Positions 47,499 to 56,805 of a DNA stretch of 64,000 nt are shown here, piece after piece (the first letter of the stretch is position 1; each line of letters starts with the position of its first letter). The notes below the pieces were generated by a model. The model was not told where the DNA came from. It ran no database searches and saw nothing but the letters and a program-made list of their open reading frames with translations. Source of the stretch: Leptospira wolbachii serovar Codice str. CDC. GTDB taxonomy: Bacteria; Spirochaetota; Leptospiria; Leptospirales; Leptospiraceae. The stretch is taken from assembly GCF_000332515.2 (NCBI RefSeq), contig NZ_AOGZ02000014.1, positions 62,001 to 126,000 on the forward strand, in the 5' to 3' direction. A program made the translations under genes and the position numbers.

Positions 47499-48851
47499 CT
47501 AACCTTCGTTCAATTGTTCCACTGAAATATTTAAGGAACGTAATTTTCTATATAAATGTGTGCGTTCGATTCCTAAGGCTTTGGAAGTTCTAGTCACATT
47601 TCCTTCGCAGATTTGTAACGTTTTAATGATGTATTGACGTTCAAACTCTTCCTTCGCATGTTTCAAATCACCTCGGGCAACCATTTCATTGGCTTTTTTG
47701 AATCCATGTAACGCTTCCTTTACATCCTTTGCTCGGATAGTATCTCCTGGAACAAGAATACTCAGTCGTTCCAAAATATTTCCCAATTCTCTTACATTTC
47801 CTGGCCAAAAATGGGAAGAAAGTGCATCAAGTCCCTCCCTATCAATAGTTTTGGATGAAAGTTTGTTTTCGGTAATAGATTTTTTTAAATAATATTCTGC
47901 AAGCAAAGGAATGTCTTGGTTTCTATCTCGAAGAGGAGGTAGTTCCATAGGGATCACACTTAATGCATAATATAAATCTTCCCGAAACCTGCCTTCTCGA
48001 ATAGCTTCTTCCACATTGGAATTGGTGGCAGCAATGATTCGGACATCCACAGACACCGCGTCCTTTCCACCTACTCGCTCTAATTTCTGTTCCAGTATGA
48101 CTTTCAAAACTTTAGATTGAACAGCGAGGGTTAAATCACAAACTTCATCTAAAAATAAAGTCCCATTCTGTGCAGTTTCCCATCTTCCTATCTTAATTTC
48201 ATTGGTATCACTTACACCAGAACTCTCCGAGCCAAATAACTCTTGTTCTAAGATATCTTCTGAATATTCTGCACAATTAAATTCAATATAAGGTTCATTT
48301 TTTCGTTTGGAATTTTGATGGATGGCCCTTGCTGTTAACTCTTTTCCTGTTCCATTTTCACCAAAAATAAAGACACGGGCATTGGTTTGTGCTGCTTGAA
48401 AGATGGCAAACTTAACTCTCTGGATGGAAGAAGATTCACCCAAAATTTCGTCCACTTCCAATTTGAATTCAGGAATTTCAGTATCCTTTGTTTTTTCTAA
48501 AGCTGACTCAATCGTTTGGATTACTTTCTCAATGGATAGTGGTTTTTCCAAAAAATCCACTGCACCTTTTTTTGTTGCATTGACGGCAAGTTCGATGGTT
48601 CCGTGACCCGAAATCATGACGATCGGCAGTCCCGGATAAAGTTTTTTGCATTCATCCAAAATGGTGAGTCCATCTTCTTTTCCCACCCAAACGTCTAATA
48701 AAACAAGCGATGGTCTTTCTTTCGACAAAGCCTTGAGTAATGCCTTCCCATTGGCAAAATCTTCCACCGAATAATCCTCATCCTCCAAAATCACTCGTAG
48801 GGACTTTCGAATTTCTGTCTCATCATCTAAAATATAAATTAATTTCTGCAT
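47499..48851 (-). CDS. NtrX-like response regulator with AAA+ and Fis domains
   Basis: A 450-residue three-domain regulator. The receiver has phospho-acceptor D53 and the LEKPLS lysine. The AAA+ domain has Walker A GENGTGKE (164-171), Walker B TLFLDEV and an intact FREDLYYALSVIPMELPPLRDR sensor area, but the GAFTGA loop for sigma-54 contact is replaced around residues 207-222 (ELFGSESSG...). The Fis-type helix-turn-helix is RTSKALGIERTHLYRKL. It overlaps the kinase gene by one base. Confidence 0.9.
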   Translation of the reverse strand: MQKLIYILDDETEIRKSLRVILEDEDYSVEDFANGKALLKALSKERPSLVLLDVWVGKEDGLTILDECKKLYPGLPIVMISGHGTIELAVNATKKGAVDFLEKPLSIEKVIQTIESALEKTKDTEIPEFKLEVDEILGESSSIQRVKFAIFQAAQTNARVFIFGENGTGKELTARAIHQNSKRKNEPYIEFNCAEYSEDILEQELFGSESSGVSDTNEIKIGRWETAQNGTLFLDEVCDLTLAVQSKVLKVILEQKLERVGGKDAVSVDVRIIAATNSNVEEAIREGRFREDLYYALSVIPMELPPLRDRNQDIPLLAEYYLKKSITENKLSSKTIDREGLDALSSHFWPGNVRELGNILERLSILVPGDTIRAKDVKEALHGFKKANEMVARGDLKHAKEEFERQYIIKTLQICEGNVTRTSKALGIERTHLYRKLRSLNISVEQLNEG

Positions 48852-50695
48852 TAGTGAATATCCAAAGGAAGTTCAATTCTAAATTTACACCCACCTAACT
48901 TAGAGTTTTCCACAGCAATGTGGCCATGATGGTCTATGACTGTTTTTTGAACTATAGCAAGGCCAATACCAGAACCATGTTTTTCCTTAGTTGAAAAATA
49001 TGGTTCAAATATTTTTTCCCTCCATTCTGATTTTAGGCCAGGCCCAGAATCATCAATTTCAATCACGATAGATTTACGAAGGGCTTTCTTTTGTAATTTA
49101 GACATGATCCGAATCTTTTTTCTTTTGAGGCTTAGAATATCCATTTCTTCTTTTGAATTTTCAGATGTTTGGATTGCCTCAACTGCATTTTTGATTAAGT
49201 TGTTGATAACTCCCAAAAACAACCGTTTATCGAGAAAAACTTCGGGTAAATTTTCGGCGAGTTTCAATTCGAACTCAATGTCGGTGGTGTCTTTAAAAAG
49301 GGCAACAGCCTCTTCCAAAATTGGATTTAATTTTTGATTGATGAGAACTGGTACGGGCATTCGCGCAAATTCACTAAACTCTTTTACTAGGTGTTCCAGA
49401 ACTCGTACTTGACCAATAATGGTTTCTGTAGCATCAAAGATGACCGATTCCAAATTCTCTGATTTAGGATTTTGAAACTTACGTTGGATTCGCTGAGCAG
49501 ACAATTGAATCGGAGTTAGAGGGTTTTTGATTTCATGGGCCATACGTTGCGCCACTTCTTTCCAAGCGGCAATCCTTTGGGTATGCATCAATTCTTCCGA
49601 TTTTGCATTCAAATCACTGACCATCTGATTGAAACTATCAATAAGGATTCCCATTTCCCCTTCTTCGGTTTTTTCCAAACGGATATCGGATTCCCCGAGT
49701 GATACTTTTTTAGTCGCATTCGCTAAGTTGATGATTGGCTTTGAAATTCTACGAGCAAATAGAAAGGAAAACAAAATTGCAATGAGAAACATTGCAAAAG
49801 AAAAAGTGGCAATGGTTATGCGGACACTAAAGGGAATTTTTTCTTTCCAGAGACTAACCTTTTCATAAGTGGAAGTCGCATTTACTATATTTTGAACATC
49901 GGCTTCCATACCTTGGTGAATTCTTTGCCCCACATAAACTTCCTTTCCTTGTTCCAAAAGAAATTTACATAGGATATAAGACCTGTCACTGAGATACAAA
50001 CGACTTACAAAAATACCAGAACGTTTTGATTCTACAAAATCAAGCCCCTCGATGTTACGAAACAAACCTCTAGATTCAAAACGAAGTTTTTTGGATTCCA
50101 CGAAGCCCAAATAGTATTCATTCTTTTCAAACAACCCATTTTCCACACCTTTCCGGAAAACAGTGTATCCGTCATTGTTTAAGCCAAATAACCTAGAGCG
50201 CAATATATTCACTTTTTCAATAAAGTCTGCTTCGGTTTCCTTTTCTTCATTTTCTACAATTAAATTTGCGGAACGAAGTGCATTGGAAATATCCACTCGG
50301 TAGAAACCTTCGATGAGTCTTCCTGTAAGATTAGAGGAAAGAATAAAAATAGGTAAAGATGGGACAAGAGCGACAAATAAAAAAGCAAGCGTTAGGCGAT
50401 ACCGAATAGAACTACGGATTTTTCCAGTTTCTCTGTTTCGACGATTTCGATAAACATAACTTAAAATTAGCGAAAGGATAAAAAAAGGAATAAGGATGAA
50501 TAAATAAGTATCGAGTTTCGAGAAAAAGGATATATCCTCTTCTTGTCTAAAGAAAACAAGTTCAGAAAAACCAATGGAAACTCCTAATGTAAGAAAAAAG
50601 ATAAAAATATCGCGTAAATAGTATCTGTTTTCATCAGATAACCGCGGAAGTATCTTTAAAAATCTAAGTCGCATTGGTTTCAAAATTTCGCGCAA
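48851..50695 (-). CDS. NtrY-like sensor histidine kinase
   Basis: A 614-residue membrane kinase. Several N-terminal hydrophobic helices (starting near residue 25) and a periplasmic loop precede a HAMP-type segment (FARRISKPIINLANATKKVS). The H-box is HEIKNPLTPIQLSAQRI; the ATPase domain has INNLIKNAVEAI, DDSGPGL and GSGIGLAIVQK. It fits the partner of the NtrX-like regulator, and the two overlap. Its start overlaps the HPr gene; ATG 50674 may be used. Confidence 0.92.
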   Translation of the reverse strand: MREILKPMRLRFLKILPRLSDENRYYLRDIFIFFLTLGVSIGFSELVFFRQEEDISFFSKLDTYLFILIPFFILSLILSYVYRNRRNRETGKIRSSIRYRLTLAFLFVALVPSLPIFILSSNLTGRLIEGFYRVDISNALRSANLIVENEEKETEADFIEKVNILRSRLFGLNNDGYTVFRKGVENGLFEKNEYYLGFVESKKLRFESRGLFRNIEGLDFVESKRSGIFVSRLYLSDRSYILCKFLLEQGKEVYVGQRIHQGMEADVQNIVNATSTYEKVSLWKEKIPFSVRITIATFSFAMFLIAILFSFLFARRISKPIINLANATKKVSLGESDIRLEKTEEGEMGILIDSFNQMVSDLNAKSEELMHTQRIAAWKEVAQRMAHEIKNPLTPIQLSAQRIQRKFQNPKSENLESVIFDATETIIGQVRVLEHLVKEFSEFARMPVPVLINQKLNPILEEAVALFKDTTDIEFELKLAENLPEVFLDKRLFLGVINNLIKNAVEAIQTSENSKEEMDILSLKRKKIRIMSKLQKKALRKSIVIEIDDSGPGLKSEWREKIFEPYFSTKEKHGSGIGLAIVQKTVIDHHGHIAVENSKLGGCKFRIELPLDIH

Positions 50696-50939
50696 CCAAA
50701 ACCTCTAAAGCAAGAAGTGCCTCCTCTTCTCGTTTCCCATCTGCCTTTACATAAAATATAGAACCTGGCCCCAATGCTAACATCATAAGGCCCATGATGG
50801 ATTTTCCATTGACTTCTATGTCATCTTTAACTACAAAAATTTCACAAGGAAAACTTGCTGCTACCCTAACAAACAATGATGCAGGTCTTGCATGTAACCC
50901 ACTGCTATCTTCTCTAATCTTTAATTGGATTTGTTTCAA
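50664..50939 (-). CDS. ptsH: Phosphocarrier protein HPr
   Basis: A 91-residue protein. H16 in SGLHARPASL is the site of EI phosphorylation, and S47 in VNGKSIMGLMML is the regulatory serine phosphorylated by HprK. Both are present, so it can receive both kinds of phosphorylation. It overlaps hprK by 26 bases and the histidine kinase by 32 bases. Confidence 0.95.
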   Translation of the reverse strand: MKQIQLKIREDSSGLHARPASLFVRVAASFPCEIFVVKDDIEVNGKSIMGLMMLALGPGSIFYVKADGKREEEALLALEVLVARNFETNAT

Positions 50940-51882
50940 TGGAACTCTGCTGGATATATGTATTTAGTTTATTCGAAAATTCTTTTGCACTATTTTTCCC
51001 CATTTTACGTAAACGTTGGTTCATCGCTGCCGTTTCTACAATAATAGGGATATTCCTTCCTGGTTTTACTGGGATTTCGATGTAAGGAACGGACACCCCG
51101 AGTATTTCTTCCATACTTTGTTCGATACCGGTTCTTTCATATTCTCCAGATGTTTGTTCTTCCCATTCTTTTAAATTAATAATGAGTTCAATGAGTTTGT
51201 GATCTCGAACAGAACCAACACCAAACAAATCTTTGATGTTTAAAATACCAAGTCCCCGAATTTCCATATGGTGACGAAGCAAGTCAGAACAAGATCCAAT
51301 CAAATAACTTTCACTTAGGCGACGAATCTCTACCATGTCATCGGCCACAAGCCTATGACCTCGTTCAATGAGTTCGAGTGCTGTTTCACTTTTACCAACA
51401 CCAGATCGACCAGTCAGTAGAGTTCCAATTCCAAAAACTTCAATAAGAACACCATGACGCATAGTCCTCGGGGCCAAGGCTCTGTCCAGAATTTGTGAAA
51501 TCAGAGTGATGAAACGATGGGTTGCAATTTCTGTTTTAAAAAGTGGTATCCCCTTTGCTTTGGCTCTTTCTACAAAAGGAATTTGTGGTTCATTGCCATG
51601 TGTGTAGATGATACAATTCAAATGAAACTCGAAGAATTTGTCAGTGATCTCATGTAATTTCTCTTCTGAGAGAGAATTGAGAAAGGCCCACTCGCCTTTA
51701 CCTAAAATTTGAATGCGATCATTGGCAAAAAAATCAAAAAATCCAGTAAGGGAAAGGCCCGGGCGATTGATTTCTGCATTGTTGATCCGGTTGCTAAGAC
51801 CAGCTTCTCCAGTAATCAAAATCAATTGAAGATCGTCATGATCTCTTAAAATCGTGTCAACAGTGATCCCAGGAACTGGCAT
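50914..51882 (-). CDS. hprK: HPr kinase/phosphorylase
   Basis: A 322-residue bifunctional enzyme acting on the HPr serine. The C-terminal catalytic domain has the P-loop TGRSGVGKSETALELIERGH, VADDMVEI, and an LGILNIKDLFGVG signature. The N-terminal part is the DRTGG-like domain. It stands next to its substrate gene and to rpoN. Confidence 0.97.
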   Translation of the reverse strand: MPVPGITVDTILRDHDDLQLILITGEAGLSNRINNAEINRPGLSLTGFFDFFANDRIQILGKGEWAFLNSLSEEKLHEITDKFFEFHLNCIIYTHGNEPQIPFVERAKAKGIPLFKTEIATHRFITLISQILDRALAPRTMRHGVLIEVFGIGTLLTGRSGVGKSETALELIERGHRLVADDMVEIRRLSESYLIGSCSDLLRHHMEIRGLGILNIKDLFGVGSVRDHKLIELIINLKEWEEQTSGEYERTGIEQSMEEILGVSVPYIEIPVKPGRNIPIIVETAAMNQRLRKMGKNSAKEFSNKLNTYIQQSSIETNPIKD

Positions 51883-51886
51883 TGGT

Positions 51887-53308
51887 TTACCCCTTTAGAG
51901 AACTGATCCGTTTCCTTTCATTAGAAGGAAGGATTCTTAAGACCTTTCTATACTTTGCGACAGTCCGACGGGCAATTTCAATTCCTTTTTTCTCCATAAG
52001 TTCAACGATGTCCTGGTCTGAGAGAGGATTGTTTTCATCTTCGTCTTTAACCAAATTACGAATGATTTCATGGATTTTTTTTGAACTTTCCTTTCCACCT
52101 TCTGTTGACTTAACTCCAGAGGAAAAAAACCATTTGAGTTCAAAAATGCCCCAAGTGGTTTGAATGTATTTATTTGTTGTTATACGAGAAATTGTAGATT
52201 CATGAAGATTTAATTTTTCAGCGACTTCCTTTAGTGTTAAAGGTTTGATATGTCCAATCCCTCCCCGAAAAAAATCCACTTGGAAATCAATGATACAACT
52301 CACAACTCGTTGTAAGGTTTGTCTTCGTTGTTGGATGGAACGAATGAGCCATTGTGCTGAACTATATTTAGTTTGGAAATATTCCTTCTCTTTAGGAGGG
52401 AGTTTATGATTTAATAACTCTCGGTATTCTTCTTGGATGGATAGTTTTGGCAACCATTCATCATTAATAAAAATATTAAACTCATTTCCTACTTCTTTAA
52501 CAACAACATCTGCCACCACATAGTCCACCTTTCTTCCTTGGTAGGTAGTAGCAGGATAGGGTTCTAATTTTTTTATTAAACGTGCGAGTGTTAAGATTTC
52601 TTCTTCTGTAATTTTGAGGTTCTTCGCAATTTTTTTATAATCTACTTTTTCTAAGTCTGATAAAAATTCACCAATCAATTGGTGCAAAAGAGTATTATCA
52701 GGAAAAAGAATTTTTCCTTGGATTAGGAGCGTTTCCTGCATATCCTTGGCACCAATACCGATAGGATCCAATTCATTCACCACTTGCAAAACTCGCCTAA
52801 CTTTTGCTTCTGGGTATCCCATTTCATTGGAAACAATACCTAAATCATCAGTGATAAATCCTTTATCATCGATCATACTGATGAGAACTTCACCAATTTC
52901 AAACTCCAACTTAGTGAGTTTGATCATTCGCAATTGGTTTAACAAATGTTCTTCTAAAGTTTCTCCTCGAGTGGATGATTCTATATATTTTTGATTTCTA
53001 TCACTGGCCTCAGTATCATAAGACCTAGGGCCTTCTAATGAATAGGAATCTTGCCAATTGACATCGGTACTTTTTTCATGATTTAGTTTCTCTAATCGTT
53101 TTACTTCATCGATAGAGAAAAGTTCCGGCATTTTGGTTTTTTCGTCCAAACCCACTTCATCTAAAAGTGGGTTTTCCAGAAGTTCGTTTTGAATTTTATC
53201 AGAAAGCTCTAAAGTAGATAAAGACAAGAGTTCAATGGACTGACGTAAGTCCTGGGTCATCACTAATTTTTGCGTTTGGCGTTGTGAAAGTGAAGCCCCG
53301 AGTTTCAT
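51887..53308 (-). CDS. rpoN: RNA polymerase sigma-54 factor
   Basis: A 473-residue sigma factor. Region I begins SLSQRQTQKLVMTQDLRQSIELLSLS with a Gln/Leu-rich pattern, a core-binding part follows, and the C-terminus has the RpoN box ARRTVAKYR before RILPSNERK. It directs RNA polymerase to -24/-12 promoters and needs an activator with a GAFTGA loop. It sits between lptB and hprK. Confidence 0.97.
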   Translation of the reverse strand: MKLGASLSQRQTQKLVMTQDLRQSIELLSLSTLELSDKIQNELLENPLLDEVGLDEKTKMPELFSIDEVKRLEKLNHEKSTDVNWQDSYSLEGPRSYDTEASDRNQKYIESSTRGETLEEHLLNQLRMIKLTKLEFEIGEVLISMIDDKGFITDDLGIVSNEMGYPEAKVRRVLQVVNELDPIGIGAKDMQETLLIQGKILFPDNTLLHQLIGEFLSDLEKVDYKKIAKNLKITEEEILTLARLIKKLEPYPATTYQGRKVDYVVADVVVKEVGNEFNIFINDEWLPKLSIQEEYRELLNHKLPPKEKEYFQTKYSSAQWLIRSIQQRRQTLQRVVSCIIDFQVDFFRGGIGHIKPLTLKEVAEKLNLHESTISRITTNKYIQTTWGIFELKWFFSSGVKSTEGGKESSKKIHEIIRNLVKDEDENNPLSDQDIVELMEKKGIEIARRTVAKYRKVLRILPSNERKRISSLKG

Positions 53309-54088
53309 TTATAACTTAAAATCCTCTCCGAGATAAATTCGTCTGGTTTCTGGATCGTTAATCAAATCATCTGCGGTTCCAGAAATGAGAATCCGCCCAC
53401 TGTACATGATATAGGCTCTGTCCGTAATCTTTAATGTTTCTCTTACATTGTGATCAGTGATCAAAATCCCAAGCCCTCTTTCCTTTAAGGATTGGATAAC
53501 GTTCTGAATATCCTTAACGGCAATCGGATCCACACCGGCAAAAGGTTCATCCAAAAGGATAAAGTCTGGATTGGTCACAAGTGCCCTTGCAATTTCGCAT
53601 CGCCGTCTCTCACCACCGGAAAGAGTATAACCTTTTTGGTTGGCAACACGCATGATTTGTAATTCCATAAGAAGTTCATCTCGGCGACGAATGATTTCGT
53701 CTCCAGGAAGATTCATGGTTTCTAAAATGGCTTCCAAGTTTTCCGCAACAGTGAGTTTACGAAAGATACTTGCTTCTTGGGCTAAATAACCCACTCCCAT
53801 CCTTGCACGAATGTGCATGGGTGCTTTGGTTAGGTCTTCATTATCAATGAACACATGACCCTCATCAGGTGTCACAAACCCAACACTCATATAAAAACTG
53901 GTCGTTTTTCCGGCCCCGTTAGGACCAAGAAGACCTACAATTTCGCCTTTTTGGATATAAAAACTAACACCATCTACAACCTTACGTTTGTTATAGATTT
54001 TAACAAGATTCTCCATCCGAAACGTTTTTACATTCGGATCTATCTCCCGTTTAATTGTCTGAGTTTCTGTTTTATTTTTTTTCGCCAT
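53309..54088 (-). CDS. lptB: LPS export ABC transporter ATPase LptB
   Basis: A 259-residue ATPase. Walker [15 protein letters not shown]-loop [15 protein letters not shown], signature [14 protein letters not shown], Walker [12 protein letters not shown]. This set and the neighbours identify LptB, which powers LPS transport across the periplasm. It has an N-terminal extension of about 25 residues. LptF/LptG are not in the window. It overlaps the preceding gene by 17 bases. Confidence 0.94.
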   Translation of the reverse strand: MAKKNKTETQTIKREIDPNVKTFRMENLVKIYNKRKVVDGVSFYIQKGEIVGLLGPNGAGKTTSFYMSVGFVTPDEGHVFIDNEDLTKAPMHIRARMGVGYLAQEASIFRKLTVAENLEAILETMNLPGDEIIRRRDELLMELQIMRVANQKGYTLSGGERRRCEIARALVTNPDFILLDEPFAGVDPIAVKDIQNVIQSLKERGLGILITDHNVRETLKITDRAYIMYSGRILISGTADDLINDPETRRIYLGEDFKL

Positions 54089-55409
54089 TCGGTATTACCT
54101 TAAGCCCATCAGTTAAGTAGGCTCTGTCCGATTTTGGAAAGAGAATGATCTTTCCTGCCGAAACTTTGGTGTTATCTTTTACAAGAGTCGGATTCCCTTC
54201 TAAAACCAATTCATCTCTTTTTTCATAATAAGTTGCAAACTCGCCCGTGGCCGTAGCCGTTTGGGTTTCCACTTGGACATCTCCGCGAGCCACGGTTTCA
54301 AAACGTTCATCAAATCTTTCCAAAAATACTGCTGTCAGTTGACCTCGTTCGCTCAGTTCTTTTTTGTCTAAAAAAACAATTCGTGGAGTCTCTGTTAGAT
54401 AAGAATACCCTTTGTCTTTATCATAAGATAACAACCCACCTTCCATTCTATAGGCATTTTCACGATCCAAATAACTTACGTTACCTGTTGCTTTAATATC
54501 TTTATTATTGCGACGACTTTCTAGTAGATTGGCTTTGAACTCAGATGTCTTTCTATACATAAAGGCGTCCCCATTCATTGAAGTAATGGTATCTTTACCT
54601 TTGTTTTGGTGGGTCAATGTGTTTCCTGTAAACAAAGTCAGCACTCGTTCTTTGGTCGTAATATCTTTTTCTTTGTCTTTTTTGTTTTCGTAAGAAACTT
54701 GGTAGATCGTTGCATCTCCCTCTAGTTGGATACTTCCTTCTTTTACAAAGTATGTTAGTGTTTTACCAATCAAAAAACGATTTTCAGAAAATAAAAAAGG
54801 TTCGCCGGCAAGATCTATCCTATCATCTTTTTCCGAAAACACGGCATCCTCACCAAACACTTGAAACTCATCAGAGGTTACGACAACTTTACCAGCTAAA
54901 CTAGTTTTTGCTTCCTCTAAATACCGAACGATTGATTGGCACTGAATTTTAACGACCTTCCCATCCTTCTTTTGCAAAAGAACTGGATTATTTTCTAAAC
55001 TTACAGTTCCTGCCATTTTATTATAAATCCCTTTTGCCGCAGTTAAGGTAACCCCGTTTTGAAAGTCTTCTACTATAACCTGACCTTTCAAATTTCCCAT
55101 GAGAGCATCTTCACCAATGATTTCAATTTCTCTGGCACTGAGTTTGATGGTTTTATGCATAATATAGGCACCACCGCCTAAAATAAACACCTTCATCGGG
55201 ATTCCATTGATGGTTCTTTCCTGTTGGGTAAGGCTACTTCCCCCCCACATAACTGGAATTTTATCCTTGTTCTCTTTTTTCTTCTCTGGAGTAGGAAGAG
55301 AATCTTCTTTTTTTAAAAGATCCTCCGAACCATGTAACAATGGTATAGGTGAAGGATTTGCACTGAGGAAAGAGAGTGAAAAAACAAAAAATAGAATTTG
55401 TTTTTTCAT
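54072..55409 (-). CDS. LptA-like OstA-domain periplasmic protein
   Basis: A 445-residue protein with a signal peptide ending near LSANPSP. The mature part shows repeated strands typical of OstA/LptA folds (for example [22 protein letters not shown], and [16 protein letters not shown]). It is much longer than E. coli LptA (185 residues), suggesting two or more domains in tandem. It would form the periplasmic bridge for LPS. It overlaps the LptC-like gene by four bases. Confidence 0.8.
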   Translation of the reverse strand: MKKQILFFVFSLSFLSANPSPIPLLHGSEDLLKKEDSLPTPEKKKENKDKIPVMWGGSSLTQQERTINGIPMKVFILGGGAYIMHKTIKLSAREIEIIGEDALMGNLKGQVIVEDFQNGVTLTAAKGIYNKMAGTVSLENNPVLLQKKDGKVVKIQCQSIVRYLEEAKTSLAGKVVVTSDEFQVFGEDAVFSEKDDRIDLAGEPFLFSENRFLIGKTLTYFVKEGSIQLEGDATIYQVSYENKKDKEKDITTKERVLTLFTGNTLTHQNKGKDTITSMNGDAFMYRKTSEFKANLLESRRNNKDIKATGNVSYLDRENAYRMEGGLLSYDKDKGYSYLTETPRIVFLDKKELSERGQLTAVFLERFDERFETVARGDVQVETQTATATGEFATYYEKRDELVLEGNPTLVKDNTKVSAGKIILFPKSDRAYLTDGLKVIPNGEKK

Positions 55410-55951
55410 GGTTTATCCTTCAGGGGATTACTTCCACCAATGGTCACGGCTTTCGGTTGGATGATGGTAAATTTATTCAAACTTTTATCAGCCCGAAGTC
55501 CTTTCCCACGAATGGTGGTTCCATCAGAATATACCAGAACGTCCTCCTCGGAGGAGAGGGTTTTTTCATCTAGATTATAAGTTAAGGATTCTGACTCGAT
55601 ATATTTACCATCATTAGTCTTTAGTCTGACTTTACCATTCAGAACTACTGTTTTTGTGGAGTGATTGATTTCTCCTCGTTCTCCCGTCATCGCAGAAGTC
55701 ACATTTCCTTTATCCAATTGTTTAAATTCAAAACCATAAACAATAGTCTTGTTTTCTTTGGGAAATATATACGATTCTGCACCTTTCAATTTCCACTCCA
55801 ATTCCCCAGATTCTTTATAAGACGAACGAGAAAAATTTCTCATTGAGATCATGGAACCCGATTCTTTTTCTACTTCAATGCGAAGGTATTCCTTATCTTT
55901 ACAATTGACCATTGCCAAAAGAAAAAAAAGAACGAATATCCTTCGGATCAT
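55406..55951 (-). CDS. lptC: LptC-like lipoprotein
   Basis: A 181-residue protein with a lipobox LAMVNC instead of a plain signal anchor. The mature domain has the LptC-like jellyroll features: ELEWKLKGAESYIFPKENKTIVYGFEF and a final GTTIRGKGLRADKSLNKF. It receives LPS from the transporter and passes it to LptA. Gene order lptC-lptA-lptB matches the usual module. Confidence 0.8.
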   Translation of the reverse strand: MIRRIFVLFFLLAMVNCKDKEYLRIEVEKESGSMISMRNFSRSSYKESGELEWKLKGAESYIFPKENKTIVYGFEFKQLDKGNVTSAMTGERGEINHSTKTVVLNGKVRLKTNDGKYIESESLTYNLDEKTLSSEEDVLVYSDGTTIRGKGLRADKSLNKFTIIQPKAVTIGGSNPLKDKP

Positions 55952-55958
55952 CAGTATA

Positions 55959-56804
55959 TCAATCCTCTAAAAACTTTGTTTTTACCAAACGATCTAGCTC
56001 TAACAGTTGCGTTAACAGACCTTTGGCTTTTGCTAGAGGGAATTGTGTGGTGGCGTCAGATAGTGCCTTTTCTGGATCGGGATGTACTTCCATAAAAAGT
56101 CCCTCCACACCTACAGAAACTGCACCACGCATCATATGAGGGATAAATTCTCGAAGTCCGCCTGTGATATTACCAGCTGCTCCTGGAAGTTGTGCCGAAT
56201 GCGTTCCATCAAAAACAATGGGGATTCCATGTTTATGCATCATAGGAATTCCTCGAAGATCAAATACTAGATTACCATAGCCGAAACTAGCACCACGTTC
56301 CGTAACCATGTATTTTTCCGATCCCGACTCTTGGATTTTTGTTTTGATATGACGAGTGTCATCGGGGGCCATAAACTGCCCTTTTTTTACATTCACCCAT
56401 TTCCCCGTTTCTGCTGCTTTTGCAATTAGGTCTGTTTGGCGACTTAAGAAAGCAGGAATTTGAAAGATGTCTACAGTATCTTTCAGGGGATCCACTTGGA
56501 TGGTTTCATGGATGTCTGTAAGTACGGGAACATTGTATTTGTTTTTGATAAAATCAAGAAGTTTCCTTCCTTCTTCCAAACCAGGACCACGATAAGAATT
56601 AATGGAGGAACGATTTGCTTTATCAAAAGAAGACTTAAAGATATAAACAATTCCTAAATCATCGCAAATCGCTTTCATCTCTCCACAAACTCGGTCGAGT
56701 AAATCTTTGTTTTCCATCACACATGGTCCGGAGATGAGAAAAAAGGGATTACGACCCCCGATTTTTTTACCGAAAAATTCTCTTTCTTCAATTAAATCGT
56801 ACAT
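55959..56804 (-). CDS. kdsA: 3-deoxy-8-phosphooctulonate synthase
   Basis: A 281-residue TIM-barrel enzyme joining PEP and arabinose-5-phosphate for KDO, the first sugar of LPS core. Motifs: GPCVMENKDLLDRV, KSSFDKANRSSINSYRGPGLEEG, and FDGTHSAQLPGAAGN. It lies 1 base after pyrG and 7 bases before the LptC-like gene. Confidence 0.97.
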   Translation of the reverse strand: MYDLIEEREFFGKKIGGRNPFFLISGPCVMENKDLLDRVCGEMKAICDDLGIVYIFKSSFDKANRSSINSYRGPGLEEGRKLLDFIKNKYNVPVLTDIHETIQVDPLKDTVDIFQIPAFLSRQTDLIAKAAETGKWVNVKKGQFMAPDDTRHIKTKIQESGSEKYMVTERGASFGYGNLVFDLRGIPMMHKHGIPIVFDGTHSAQLPGAAGNITGGLREFIPHMMRGAVSVGVEGLFMEVHPDPEKALSDATTQFPLAKAKGLLTQLLELDRLVKTKFLED

Positions 56805-56805
56805 C

